Source: Sceloporus undulatus (lineage: Eukaryota > Chordata > Lepidosauria > Squamata > Phrynosomatidae). Taken from it: 64,000 bases of DNA. The DNA lies in NCBI RefSeq assembly GCF_019175285.1, contig NC_056527.1:119686339-119750338 (forward strand). The letters run 5' to 3'. How positions within the stretch are numbered: position 1 is the first letter of the stretch; each line of letters begins with the position of its first letter. This document shows positions 11,801 through 28,129 of the stretch, one piece after another. Below the pieces are notes generated by a model that saw nothing but the letters and a program-made list of their open reading frames with translations, did not search any database and was not told the DNA's origin. The position numbers and the translations under genes were made by a program.

Positions 11801-14800
11801 AAAACTATTTCTACCTGTATTATCATTTGGAAGATGGAGGAATTGCTTGTCTCAGTGTCCCCTTTGCACACTCCCTAAACTTTGTTGTGTCTGGAGGGGG
11901 GGGGGCAGGAAATTGAGGCAGAGGGGTCTCAGAGAGGTCCCTGATTCCTTCCCTCACCTGCCCTCAGCAGTTGAGTCCCATTTTTGGGGGGAAGCCAGGA
12001 ATTCAAGAAAGTTGACCATGCTGTGTCCCTTGCCCCAGTGTTTGTGACGCTGACCTGTGCCTTCCGCTATGGCCGTGAAGACCTGGACGTGCTGGGCCTC
12101 TCCTTTCGCAAGGACCTCTTCCTGGCCTCCTGGCAGGCCTTCCCCCCAGCCGAGGAAACCCCCGAACCACTCACCCGCCTTCAGGAGCGGCTGCTGCGGA
12201 AACTGGGGACCAATGCCCACCCCTTCAGCTTCATAGTAAGGGAAAGAGATGGGACGGAATGGACGTTGGGAGGATGGTTGATTCCTGCATACATACACAC
12301 ACGCACGCCTCCCTTTGACCCAAACCAGTCTCTCTTCCCCCCTCCTCTGCCCTGTTGGACCTTGCGTTAAAGTTTGGTTTTCTTGGGGGGGGGGGGGGGG
12401 CTTGCTCTTTCTTCCCACCAACCCCCTTCACATTCTGTGTCTCCCACTCCACAGATCCCACAGAATCTGCCATGTTCGGTGACGCTGCAGCCGGGCCCAG
12501 AAGACACTGGAAAGGTCTGTCTCTTCCGGAGGATTGGACTAAGGAGGGCAGGTGTGGGGGAGAGTTGAGAAACCATTTCTGTCCCATGGCACATAAATGG
12601 ATGGGGCTGGGCTGTCTTTGAGGCTGGGTGCCAGGGCCACAGCCGCCAGTTTCAGGAACAGTTTATTCTTCCTGTCCCCAACTCCCCAAATTTCAGGCTT
12701 GTGGAGTCGATTTTGAGATCCGGGCATTTTGTGCCAAAAATCTAGACGAGAAGATTCATAAAAGGTAAGTGTAGTTTTGGGGGGCAGCAGTGGGTTGACT
12801 TTTTGTGGGTCCTTGTGTAGGCTAACGGGGAGCAGTTGCCCCACAGACACACACCCCAAATGTGAAAACATGTATGCAGTCCCAGGAATGCACAGTGAGG
12901 GAAGGGGAAGTTGCAAAGGGTACTTAGTTTGTTCTTCCAAGGGCCAGGCTCTTCCATAAGCAAATAAGTAGAGCCAGGCAGGCAAGTTCCCCACAGCTTT
13001 TCCAAAGTCCCTCTTGGCGCTTATCTTAGCCCACCTCTCTACTCTGGGGCTGCACTCAGGGCCCCAATTCGGATCTGGGCCCAGTTCAGTCTGTATTGAT
13101 TCAGAGCCTAAATCTAGATCACCTCTCATCACCCAGTGGCCAAAAAGGGCTGTAACTTTCAAAAATGGTTGTTATTTCATAAACCCTGCATCATATTTAG
13201 GGAGGACCCCAAAGAGGGGGTTCACCCAGGCCCCTTTGAGAGAGCATAGACCCAGAAGTTTTGGCGTCCAAGGCAGCTTCTGTTTGCTGTGCCCCCCCCC
13301 CCCCCCCTTCACCCGAAAGTTGAGCTGTTCTTGGCTGCTCAGCCTTGGCAACTGGTGCTGCCCTCAGCCTGGCACCGTCTCCCTGGCACATCAGTCAGCC
13401 GTTAAAGTTTAACTAAGATAAACAGTCATGGTCCTGATAACAAAATGATACCATGTTTGAAGAGAGGCTGCATTGCCTTTTTGTTTTTATTCTACCAGCA
13501 AAGAAATGGGGGAAAGCAATTGTGAGGTGGTGGTGTTAAGCACAAACAAAGGGCCACCAACAAGGCGGGTCTCACCTTCTCTCGTTGTCCACCTCAAAGA
13601 GTAGAAGCACCGTTGAGGAAGAGCTGGGATGCCCTTGGAACCATCTCTCCCTGGCCCTCCTCCTCCTCTGCCACCTCTCCCTCCCAGATTTGCCTGCCTG
13701 GGTCTCCTGGGAAGTGCGGAAGGGGATGGAGAGCTGGCGCACCTGCCCTCTTCCTTTGTCCAAGCAAGGCTTCTTGAAGCTGCCCCTTATGGGGCTTGGC
13801 CTATTTGCTGTAGATAGCAGCCCTTGGATCCCCTCCCATCTCAGAGTAGCCCCAGGCCCTTCTCTACCTTTTCTGTGGCCACTTAGATGACCGGCCAGTT
13901 GGCCTGCCTTCTGTTCCTGCCTGAATAAGAACAGCAGCTAGGGGCAAATATAACAGTGAAGTGCATTCTCTCTTGATGTCCCTTCTCTGCATGTTATATA
14001 TCCAGACAACATACAAAGAATCATTAAATGTGCAAATTAGGAAGGAAGGCAAACAGGTGTTTTGTTTATTTGTTTTGTTTTTCCTCCTGCTCATTTTCTC
14101 CCTGTAGTGAAGGTGGAAAGCAATCCTGTGCCCCTCTCCCACCGCTTAAGCGGTGACCCATGCTGCCTGCCTGCCATCCAACCCATAAGTAAGAGCAACA
14201 GCACTGGGGCAGTTGGGGCCAGAGGGGGGGCAAATTTCATGCCAAAAGCCACATGGAGAAGTTAACAAAAGGGGACAAAGGGAAAAGTAAGTTAAGGCTG
14301 TTCAGCAGGATGCAAGGCGTTTAAAAAGAGGCTTCCAGCAACTGACTCAGATTAAAAGACATGAAGCCGCCTCTCAGGCTCCGGTGGAGACAACATAAAA
14401 ACCTTAGAGTTGCAGGGGACCCCAAAGGCCACCTAGTGCAGCCACTTGCTGGTGCATAAGGCCACTGGGAAGAGAGCAGTCCATCTGCTGCTGCCTTCTC
14501 ACTTGGCTCCATGGAGAAGCCTGTCCTGTTTTTCTAACCAGTCTCCTCCTCGCATCCCCAACTGCAACTGGTGCTCGCTGTATCCTCAGGAACTCCGTCC
14601 GCCTCGTCATCCGGAAAGTCCAGTATGCCCCAGAGAAGCCGGGACCCCAGCCCATGGCCGAGACCACCCGCCACTTCCTGATGTCTGACCGCTCGTTGCA
14701 CTTGGAAGCCTCCCTTGACAAAGAGGTCTCAGTTGGGGAGGGGGGCAGTGAGGGGCAAACAGGGGAGACCCTCCAGCCAGAAGCCTCGAAAAATGGCATT

Positions 14801-15136
14801 AAATTTTGGGGGGAGGGTTTAATAATTATAATCAGGTTTTTATTGGCAAACGTACTCTGGGTAAATCTGCCCTCCCTGTTATGTCCCCAATGTTCATGTC
14901 TCTTGAGAAGGAGGAGGGGGTTACACTTTCAAGGCCTGAGGGGGAAGAAAGGGGAGGGGGTTCAGGGTGGCTCTTCCTCATCTGGGGGGTGCAGGATTCC
15001 TTCTCAGCAAGATTTCTGATGCCCTTTTTATCTCCCCCACCCCCCCTTTAGCTTTATTACCACGGTGAGCCAATCAGCGTCAACGTTCATGTTACCAACA
15101 ATTCCAGCAAAAGTGTCAAGAAAGTGAAAGTGTCTG
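8824..15136 (+). CDS. ARRB2: ARRB2 (beta-arrestin 2), first nine coding exons; cut by the gap
   Basis: Beta-arrestin 2 binds phosphorylated GPCRs, desensitises them and links them to clathrin and MAPK signalling. Exons: 8824-8846, 9393-9423, 10432-10492, 11151-11193, 12039-12235, 12455-12514, 12697-12764, 14590-14725, 15052-15136. The translation opens [18 protein letters not shown] and continues with [102 protein letters not shown] and [19 protein letters not shown]. This is the whole arrestin N-domain and the start of the C-domain. [15 protein letters not shown] and the HF of TTRHFLM favour ARRB2 over ARRB1. Exon 4 is 43 nt where 45 are expected. The last exon ends 24 bp before a 100-N gap, and the rest of the gene (RQYADICLF onward) is absent from the next block. 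Confidence 0.94.
9428..9562 (-). mobile_element. CR1 LINE 3'-end fragment in ARRB2 intron 2
   Basis: The stretch reads AGAATCGTAGAGTTGGAAGAG, then GATCCAGTCCAATCCC, GCCATGCAGGAAATC and ATGGCCATCCAGCC. This is the reverse complement of the CR1 3' end seen at 33480-33645. It is a short 5'-truncated copy. Confidence 0.75.
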
Positions 15137-15160
15137 GTATGAATGTTGAGTGGGGGGGGG

Positions 15161-15260
15161 NNNNNNNNNNNNNNNNNNNNNNNNNNNNNNNNNNNNNNNN
15201 NNNNNNNNNNNNNNNNNNNNNNNNNNNNNNNNNNNNNNNNNNNNNNNNNNNNNNNNNNNN
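15161..15260. other. Scaffold gap 1 (100 N)
   Basis: Exactly 100 N, the conventional length for a gap of unknown size. The left contig ends in a run of nine G within ARRB2 intron 9. The right contig starts downstream of BAP18. No ARRB2 exon follows the gap. Confidence 0.99.
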
Positions 15261-15347
15261 CCCAAACGGAGGGAGGGAAGGAAGGGGCCCAGTGGGGTAT
15301 CCCCCCCATTGCAAGAAGGCAAGGAGGCTGGGAGTCCAGGAACCATG

Positions 15348-15353
15348 TTTATT
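15348..15353 (-). terminator. BAP18 polyadenylation signal
   Basis: AATAAA on the minus strand, about 230 bp after the BAP18 stop codon, with no better signal closer. Confidence 0.6.
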
Positions 15354-15585
15354 GCGCTCAATGACAATAAAAAAAATACAAGGCCTTGTGGGGGGGGGGG
15401 GGGGGCCCGGCCTCAATTTGAAAGGAGGCTGGCTCTGGAGAAGGCGGCCCTGGGGCTGGGAAGGGGGCCTCACCCAGAGAAGCCCCTCCCCACTGGATCC
15501 AGAGAAAGCCCTCCGTGGGGAGGCGCCTGGCGGTTGGGGGGAAGGGTACCAGCCTCCATAGGACAAAGTGGTGAGGGGGGGTCCT

Positions 15586-16975
<1,390 letters not shown>

Positions 16976-17280
16976 GGCGGACCCTCGCAGCCTCCAAGCC
17001 AGGGCCGCTCTACCCTCCGCGCCTCTCTATGGTCGCAGACCCGCTCGGCCCCGGTCTCCATTCCTCTCTATGGAAGGCACTGGTGGCGCTCCTCGCTTCT
17101 GGACTCTATGGCGCCGCGTCACGTGGGGCCTCTCAGCCAATGGGATGCAGCCGTCCGCTCTTCCGCAAAGCCAGGACTACAGTTCCCATCATCCCCCTAA
17201 AGTCCTCTCCCGGGGGATGCTGGGAGCTGCAGTCCTGCCGCTTTGTGCGTCGCTTGGCCTCCTCCAACCCAGCCTCAGCG
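16976..17280 (-). promoter_or_regulatory. BAP18 CpG-rich promoter
   Basis: It lies immediately upstream of the BAP18 start. It contains CACGTG (17120-17125), CCAAT (17137-17141), ACTACAGTTCCCATCAT from 17176 (ZNF143-like) and an inverted GATGCTGGGAGCTGCAGTCC at about 17216-17236. Motif matches are by eye. Confidence 0.55.
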
Positions 17281-18040
17281 TCTTTGTATGGAGACAACTT
17301 CGTGGGGTTAAAGTGGGAGGTGGGCCAGATCATGGGATGCTCTTAATGAACAATGATTGAAATTGAACGGAGCCTCGCCCCTCGTTCATCTCTCCAGCGC
17401 TTTGAAAAGAGTTCAGGGGCATCCCTTGGAAACTAGGCATAACTGTCACTTGCTATTTGACGTCCTTTTGGTGCCTGTTTTATTGAATCATTTCCTGTAT
17501 TGCTGTGTGTTTTATATGTATTATCCTACTAGAGAGGCCCCTTCCCCACCACCTTTCCCTTCTCCTTTTGTGTCGTGTCTTTTCAGATTGTAAGCCTGAG
17601 GGCAGGGAACCGTCCAATTAAAAAGATTGTATGTACAGCGCTTTATAAATAAAGGTTAATAATAATAAGAATAATAATAATAGGCCAGCAGAGAGGGGCC
17701 TTGGGAACTGGTCCCCCCCCCCCGGCCTTCTTGCAGGGGCAGATGCAAACGTAGACCCCCTCCCTCAATTCAGATTGCTTTGGGTCCCTCTGAGCAGCAA
17801 GAAACCCCTCCCCAACAGAGGGGCCAAGGGGTCCAGGGCACAGGGCTTTTCCCCAGCCCTTCCACACACAGAGCAGTCTTGTGGGCCTGAATCTCTGGGG
17901 AAGCTCTGAGTCAGGAGGCTTTGGGGTTGAGCTGTCAGCCTCCGCTTCCTCCTCAAGAGGAAGGCCAAGTGCAGATAATGGAGAAGTGTCTCTCCACCCC
18001 CAGAAACACCACAAGAGCAGCACAGCAGTCAGGAGGGTCA
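17281..18040. other. Intergenic spacer between BAP18 and the RNASEK 3' end
   Basis: No gene was recognised. It contains an AT-rich tract with a TAATAA microsatellite (about 17655-17681) and a degenerate repeat tail (TTATAAATAAAGG, 17643-17655). The rest is unremarkable. Confidence 0.6.
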
Positions 18041-18047
18041 AAGGCAG

Positions 18048-18053
18048 TTTATT
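18048..18053 (-). terminator. Candidate RNASEK polyadenylation signal
   Basis: AATAAA on the minus strand, about 1 kb after the RNASEK stop. If used it gives an unusually long 3' UTR for this small gene. No minus-strand AATAAA was seen nearer the stop. Confidence 0.4.
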
Positions 18054-19046
18054 ATTGCACACATGAGCAGAGACAGCAAATGCCTTCCCAGACGCCCCCC
18101 CCCGCCCCCCACAACTGACCCCCGGGTGCAGAGACCAAGCACACAGACCACCCCTCTCCATCACCACAGGGTCCATCCAGGTTTCGCTTCACAGCAGCAG
18201 GACCCACAGGATCATTTACGGGGCGCCTCTGCCCCAGAAGGGACTCCCAAGTGGCTACAGGTGCAAGCAGCAGCCTGAAGAGAGGCCCAAACTAAGAGGG
18301 GGGGGGGCTGGTCCTGCCCCCAAATACCCGGCACTCCATCCGTCCCAGCTGGCAAGAATTGGGGTCCACACAGGAAACGCCAATACAAAACACATAACAT
18401 GGATGGTAACTGAAGCGACCAGCCCTTTAACTGCCGTGAGCCCAAGGCAGCTCCTCCGCAGAGAGAGTGGGCGCACCTGGGCCACCGGCTCCCAAGGGCC
18501 AGCGAGTGGGGCTGCCGGGAAGGGCAAACGGAAGCAGGAACAGCGCCAACAGGACACTATTTACAAAACATTGCAGTCTGGGTTCCACCAACCAAAACCA
18601 GCAACAGAAAACATGCCGCTCCCTGGGCCTTTTTGGAAGGACAAGGAGGAGATGACATTGGCAGAACAGAGTCAGGCGATTGGCTGTGGTGGGGGGGGGG
18701 GGGATTTGGGGAGGGAGGAAGAAGAGGGCCTGGCTGTTTCTCTGCTCACTTACAGAGCCCTGGGGAGGGGGGCACAATGCATGGGTCAGGATGTTTTGAG
18801 GGGCTCCCGAATCCCAGCCAACCAGCAAAATTGCCCTCCCTGCACTCAAACACTCACTCAGAACAAGAAGAATTAAATATTTGTGTCGTTTCCCCCCCCC
18901 CCCCCCCCCCGTCTTGATCAAAGCTGAGTTTTGAGGTCGGAGGGTGTGACTGGGGGGGGGGGACGGGACAGAACCCAAAAGAATAAATACAAGCAGAAAT
19001 CCACAGGTGCCCCCCCAAGTAGCAGAGGATGGAGGAGGGGTTGTAG

Positions 19047-20244
19047 TTAGCGGACCATGTACTCCTTGCGCTTGTTGAGCCGGACCTGGCAGAAGGAGAA
19101 GCCCCCCAGGAGGACGTAGAGCCCGGCCGCGATGAAGCAGTTGTAGCTGACTTGCTCATAAAGGGCGTAGATCTTGTTCGGACCGTCCCTGCGGAAATAG
19201 AGGGGGGAGAGGTCAGGGTCAGGACGGCCATTTCACAAGTCCAAACTTTCCAGCAGCCCCCCCCCCCCAAAAAAAAATCAGGCCTTCTCCAGCCTCTTCT
19301 CTGCCTCTGACACACATAATGACCCCCCCCCAACCACCTCCTGGTCAGAAGGGCTGGGTCCAGTGGGAAGACGCCAGGGCCATGGAGGGTGCCATGGGGC
19401 AGAGCGGCCTGCTGCCTTTGCTCTCCAGTGGGGAGGAAGAGCGATGGGGTCCATATGCCGGAGGGTCTGGATGCCCGGTTTCCCAGGGAGGGAGGGGCTG
19501 GCCCTCCAAGGTGGGCACTGCCAGCTCTGTGCATCTGCCAAGAGGACCCTTCCTTTGAAGCCTTGGGGAGCCAGGAGAGGGAGGCCTGGCCCTCCACGGC
19601 TCTCCCTCCAGTCCAGGCGTCCCAGGACTATCTGTAAGCCCCCGCCTTGGAGCCTCTCTGCCTGAAGAGCCTGGTGCAGATACAGCAAGCAAGCAAGCCA
19701 GGGCCCCTTCCCCTTCCTTCCTTCCTTCACTCACTTGAAGTCCTCCTCCGTGGTGGGAACGTCCTCAATGAGGACGGCCGAGTGGACGTTGAAGAAGATC
19801 CCCAGCAGCACCTGCGAAGGGAGGAGGGAGGGAAGGCTGTGGGGGCAAGACAAGAGACCCCGACCCTCGCGGGCAGAGGAGGGGCTGCGTTTGGGGCCCT
19901 TTCCCGCCGCATGGAGCCAAACCAGGGCCCCCAGAACCAGCTCCTTGGACCCCTCTTCCTGAGGGCGAAGCAGGGGCACAGGGGAAGCCAGCCCCAACCC
20001 CAACCCCCAAGAAGGCGCCTCCCGGCAACGGGCCTGAAAGCCCGCAAAGGGGAAGAGGGGCGCCCGGTGAGTGATGGAGCTTCCCTTCGGACCCAGCGCC
20101 ACTGGCCCCAGGGACCCCTTCCCCCGAGGCCGCAGCCCTCGGAGACCCGGGCGGGCCCCGTAGTACCAGCATGATGACCCCCCAGACGCTGAGGACGATC
20201 CCGCACGCCGCCATCTTGGGTCCGCAGCACAGAAGGGACACCAT
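19047..20244 (-). CDS. RNASEK: RNASEK (ribonuclease kappa / V-ATPase subunit)
   Basis: RNASEK is a two-helix membrane protein, first described as an endoribonuclease and now known as an accessory subunit of the V-ATPase Vo ring needed for endosomal acidification. Three exons on the minus strand: 20244-20167, 19811-19735, 19188-19047. The protein opens [19 protein letters not shown], followed by [62 protein letters not shown] and MVR then TAA. Length is 98 residues, the usual size, and introns are in conserved phases (0 and 2). Helix 1 is in exon 1 to the start of exon 2 and helix 2 in exon 3. It lies upstream of BAP18 in the same orientation, as in mammals. Nothing is broken. Confidence 0.96.
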
Positions 20245-20345
20245 CTCCGCTCGCTCCGCCTGGAGAAGTGCCTCCGTCCTGCTGGCGCCCGTGAAGAATG
20301 AGCCCTTCCGGCGCCAAGTCACGTGAGCCGGGAGGCGGGGCCGAA
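20245..20345 (-). promoter_or_regulatory. RNASEK promoter with a CLEAR-like E-box
   Basis: CpG-rich sequence directly upstream of the start codon with GTCACGTGAG at 20318-20327, a 9/10 match to the CLEAR consensus GTCACGTGAC bound by TFEB/TFE3. Known V-ATPase genes are TFEB targets, so this fits RNASEK's role in the V-ATPase. Functional use is inferred. Confidence 0.5.
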
Positions 20346-21120
20346 GCCCGGCGGAGGCGCTCATTCGCCAGAGGGGCCTGGGGCGGACCACTCAGGCAGC
20401 GGAGGAGAGCGAGTCCATTGGCGGGGAACGAGAATGGGCGGAGCTGGAGTTAGAGGCCACGCCTTCCTGCAGGGATGGCAGTCCTAAAATGCTTGCCCCG
20501 CGGCATGCTGGGATTTGTATTCTTGAGAGAGCTCTAGGCTTCCCATTGCAGCCTCACCCTCTCATCCCAGCGCACTATGGGAACTGCAGTTCAAGAGAGT
20601 GGTTGCAAGCAGAGAAGCCTAGGCCCAGGCGCTCTCAGTACTCCCTTGACTGAACTACAAATTCCAGGAGCCCTCAGGCAGCTAAAGCAGCATCAGACCA
20701 CTCTAGACCGCATGATGGGGCTGCATTCTCATGTGGCAGCTAGTTGCCCACCCCACTTGCCCTTGGGACTGCAGCTCCCATGAGCCTCCACTATGTCCAG
20801 TGTCAAGGTGCCACTGGACACCACTGAGGCCCTCACCGCAGGCCAGGGACAGTAGTGGGAAACCCACTGCGGCTGCTGGCCAAAGGCACCTGAGCCCTGG
20901 TGCAAGAGGAGAGCCAGGGTCTCTGCTGCTGACCACTGCCTCTGAAGGCCATCTGTCAGGGATGCTTTGATCAAGATTTCCTGCATGGCAGGGAGTTGGC
21001 CTGGATGGCCCTTGTGGTCTCTTCCAACTACGGTTCTATGATTCTAAGGGGCCACCCGGCCAGCCCAGGCCTGCCTAAGCCTCCCTCCCCAGATTCTTCC
21101 CCTCAGCCACACACCACTCA
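20346..21120. other. Intergenic spacer between RNASEK and the PELP1 3' end
   Basis: It contains several copies of CTGGGATTTGTA / AACTGCAGTTC / ACTACAAATTCC-type motifs (20505-20665, 20765-20785), probably remnants of a MITE, and a CR1 3' fragment (about 20948-21047, plus). No gene was recognised. Confidence 0.6.
20948..21047 (+). mobile_element. CR1 3'-terminal fragment
   Basis: It carries GCCATCTGTCAGGGATGCTT, CCTGCATGGCAGGGAGTTGG, GGATGGCCCTTGTGGTCTCT and the terminal TTCTATGATTCTAAG. This is a 5'-truncated CR1 end. Confidence 0.75.
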
Positions 21121-21140
21121 CCTGGGGAAAATGGAAAGAG

Positions 21141-21146
21141 TTTATT
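21141..21146 (-). terminator. PELP1 polyadenylation signal
   Basis: AATAAA on the minus strand, about 105 bp after the PELP1 stop codon. Confidence 0.7.
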
Positions 21147-21250
21147 GAAGGCTTTAATGTAAAAAACAACAACAACCCCACAACCCACCCCCAAAGTAAA
21201 CAAGGACCCCCTCCTTCCTCCCTTCCGCCGCTGACATGGCTTCCTCAGGG

Positions 21251-22891
21251 TCAAGGGTCCGGCAGGGCTTTCTCCTCATCTGGTGGGCAGTCCACAAAGT
21301 CGGCCAACATGGATTCCGTCTCGTCCACTGGCGCAACCTGTCCAAAGGAGAAGAGGAGGAAGCAAGTCAGCTGCAGCTGCCTGGGACTCTCCTCTGATGC
21401 CTCATTTTTAATATCATCATCATCATCATCATCATCTTTAGTGATACACATCCCTTTCCTCAGCCCAGGAACTTAAAACAAAACTTAACCAAACACAATT
21501 AAACTATCAATGCAAATAAAATCAGTTAAACTTAACATTGAAAGCAGGGGCTGGGAAGAATTAATATAAACCCAGCACATTCAGAAATCCCCCTCCCCCA
21601 AGTGGCAGTGCTATCTCCATGGCCACCGCCCTGGCGAAAGGCCTTCTTGACCGCGGGAAGATGGCCAGGAGGGCTCAGCCTGACCTCTGAGGAAGGAAGG
21701 AAGGAGCCTGGGAGAAGCCACCCAGAGGTTTCACTGATTTACTGAGTGCCTTGTATTTCATATTAAGCATTGCCCTCCCCTCCAGGGGCAACCCGCCACT
21801 AGCATGGCAGCACCCAACAGGGTCCTGGCTCTTGTGCTCTTAAAGCACTGACCTCCACAGCTGACCTCTTAAAATGCTGACCTCCACAATATCCAGCGCC
21901 AGCCAGGAGTGAGCTGTGCTCTCAGACAGACAGGCCCAGAGGTGTGCTCCTTGGGAAATGGAAGGGGAGCAAGGGGCAATGCTATCTCCTTAAGTCCCGG
22001 CCTGACAAGGGACACTCTTTGACCCTCTCCAGAAAGTCACCTGAGGGAGGGAGGTGCGCTCGCCCTGCCTGCATCACAGGAGACCCCCACCACAGCTCCA
22101 GAGGGTCCCTTCCCAAGACGCCTTACCTCCTCTTCCTCCTTGACCTCAACAACTTCCTCCGCCAGCGGCAGTGGGATCTCCAGCTCTCCCCTCGCGAGTC
22201 TGACCTCTGCGCCTCCTTCTCCTGGGCACCTGCTGCTCCCGGCAAGCGCCTCCCCCTGCTCTTCTTCCTCTTCCTCTGGCTGAGGAGCCCCTGCCACTGC
22301 TACGGCGGACTCCCTGCCTGCAGCCCCCTCCTGCTCCTGGTGGGTCCTCTTGCCCCCAGCCTCCTGCTCCCCTTCCCCCTCAGGTTCGAGAGCAGGGATG
22401 GGCAGAGGGGGCGCCTCTTGCGCCACAGGCAGCAGCGGCAGAAGGGACGGCAGGCTGGCAACGGGCACGGAGGGCTCCTCTGCCTTCACCAGTTGGTCGT
22501 CCTCTGCAGTCTGGCCAGGCAGGTTCTCCTCCTCTACCTCATCTTCTTCCCCCAGCCCTTGAACCGGGTGGAAGGCTTCTTCCTCCACCTCCATCAGGAG
22601 CCCCGCAGCCCCTTCCTCCTCCTCTTCCTCCATCAGCCTGGAGGGTTCCTCTTTCCCTGGCAGCAGCACAGGTGGCTCTTCCTCACTCCGTTGGGGCAAG
22701 GTGGTCAGCAGCCCTTCCTCCTCCATCAGTCCTTCCTCCTCCTCTTCATCCTCTGTCAGGCCTTCCTCCTCATCAAAATCGTCATCTTCCTCATCCAACT
22801 CCTCCATCTCCTCATCATCCATCTCCTCATCGTCCATCTCTTCTTCAAACACTCCTTCCTCTTCATCAAACTCTTCTTCCTGGGTGGCAGG
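21251..22891 (-). CDS. PELP1: PELP1, 3' end (acidic region and C-terminus); misplaced in the scaffold
   Basis: Two exons on the minus strand: 22891-22127 (765 nt, open to the gap edge) and 21337-21251. The first encodes a long Glu/Asp-rich region (EEEMDDEEMDDEEMEELDEE, then EEEGLTEDEEEEEGLMEEEG) followed by a mixed acidic/proline segment. It ends in VEVKEEEE at a GTAAGG donor, phase 0. The last exon reads VAPVDETESMLADFVDCPPD and EEKALPDP then TGA at 21253-21251. The MLADFVDCPPDEEK end matches the conserved PELP1 C-terminus (MLADFIDCPPDDEK in human). The poly(A) signal AATAAA is at 21146-21141. The region is in the right orientation but on the wrong side of its own 5' half (489-8398). CCACCCAG at its upstream end could be a splice acceptor, so the true exon may begin at GAAGAAGAG. 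Confidence 0.93.
21413..21437. repeat. ATC trinucleotide microsatellite in the last PELP1 intron
   Basis: About eight consecutive ATC units between the two 3' PELP1 exons. Confidence 0.85.
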
Positions 22892-22991
22892 NNNNNNNNN
22901 NNNNNNNNNNNNNNNNNNNNNNNNNNNNNNNNNNNNNNNNNNNNNNNNNNNNNNNNNNNNNNNNNNNNNNNNNNNNNNNNNNNNNNNNNNN
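22892..22991. other. Scaffold gap 2 (100 N)
   Basis: Exactly 100 N. The left flank is PELP1 acidic coding sequence and the right flank is ACHE coding sequence, so both contig ends lie inside exons of different genes. Confidence 0.99.
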
Positions 22992-26820
<3,829 letters not shown>

Positions 26821-26824
26821 TGCA

Positions 26825-27440
26825 TTCCATCTTTTGTTGTTGCTAATTGCTGTCAACTTCACTTCTCTGAATGACAGACCTCCAAGTCACCTTGTTATCC
26901 CCAATGCCCCTGCTCAGGCCTTGCAAATTCAGGGAGGCAGGCATGGCAGCTTCCTGGATGGAGTCTCTCCGTCCTCTTTGTCTCTGCTTGCTGCCTTCTG
27001 CTTTGCTGAGCATTATTGTCTTGCCTCACTAGGCAGAAGGAGAGGAGGACCCCACACTAGATGGGGACCCAGTCAAGGGGCACGTGGCCCTATGTTTGCA
27101 AGAACTGAGCAGGCCCTTCCTTTGAAGCCTGGGAGCTTCCAGAGGTTGAAGTCAGCTTGAGGGCAGTTGATAACAGCTACCTGCCTTCTCATGGTGTGTC
27201 CAAAGTACAACAGCCTCTGTTTAGTCATCTTGGCTTCCAGGGAGATTTCAGGCTTGATTTGCTCTGGGACTCATTTGTTTTTTAATGGGCCACGTTTTTT
27301 GCAGAACTTCTCCAGTTTAGTGTTCTTCTTTAGCGTTACTCTAACTTTTGCTGTTAATAGTTCATGGTCTGTGCCACTATCTGCTTTGGGTCTAATTTTC
27401 CCTGACTGATGCTTCTCACATCCCACAATCCTATAGTGTT
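26825..27440 (-). mobile_element. Bov-B (RTE) LINE, internally deleted
   Basis: On the minus strand, 27420-27290 encodes the end of the Bov-B endonuclease (KADSGTDHELLTAKVRVTLK). It is followed directly by the C-terminal reverse-transcriptase tail (LEAKMTKQRLLYFGHTMRRQ; 27250-27170) and the 3' tail to about 26825, including GCAAGGCCTGAGCAGGGGCA. The whole polymerase core between them is absent, so this is a deletion derivative. The frame is also broken. Confidence 0.75.
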
Positions 27441-27957
27441 TGTCGTGCTGCTTTGGCTTTCCTTCTGCAGCTGGACGCCCTTCCTGCTTGAGCCCAGTTG
27501 AGTCATTAGCCAAAGAGCTCCTCGTACTTGCCCTCCGGTCCTCCCCAGGACCTTGTTGAGAGCCGCCTGACCAGAGAGTCTCGTCTTCTGGTGCCATCTC
27601 ATGTTCCATTCTGGATTGTCTCATCATAGGGTTTTCTTGGTAAAAAGTCTTTGAAAGAAGGTTTGTTAGTGCCTCATTCTGTGCAGCACTAACAAGGTTA
27701 GCTTTGGGGCCGCTGTCTCTGAGAGATCCTCCATCACTGTCACATTCACACACTCCACTACTGACCAGCCGCTCTTTGGACCAGTGGACCTGGTCCTCCG
27801 CAGTAGAAGTCTGTCTGGCCTGGAGGACCCTCCCAGCCCCACTGGTCAGCCTGGCCCCTGGCCTCATTGGAGCCACCATCCCACTGACGTGGTTCTGCAT
27901 TGTCCTCATTATAAACCACTCTGGGAGTCCTTTCCACTAAACAGAGGGGCATAGATG

Positions 27958-28085
27958 CTTTGGAGATCCAGTGTGATGTAGAGGGTTGTGCATTGGACTA
28001 TGACTCTGGAGGCTAGGGGTCAAATCCTCATTCAGCCATGGATAGCCACAGAGTGACCTTAAGCAACTAACACCCTCTGGCCCTG
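27958..28085 (+). mobile_element. tRNA-derived SINE
   Basis: It begins CCAGTGTGATGTAGAGGGTT and continues GCATTGGACTATGACTCTGG, a B-box-like GGGGTCAAATCC, TTCAGCCATGG and GAGTGACCTTAAGCAACTAA. This is the head and body of a squamate tRNA-type (ACA-like) SINE. It is degenerate. Confidence 0.7.
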
Positions 28086-28129
28086 GGAGGGATACTGGGG
28101 GGGGGGGGGGCTGCTGCCCTTTAGCCCTC

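Noticed and set aside
8824-15136. ARRB1 instead of ARRB2
   Set aside because: [15 protein letters not shown] and ETTRHFLM match ARRB2, and PELP1 is the known ARRB2 neighbour.
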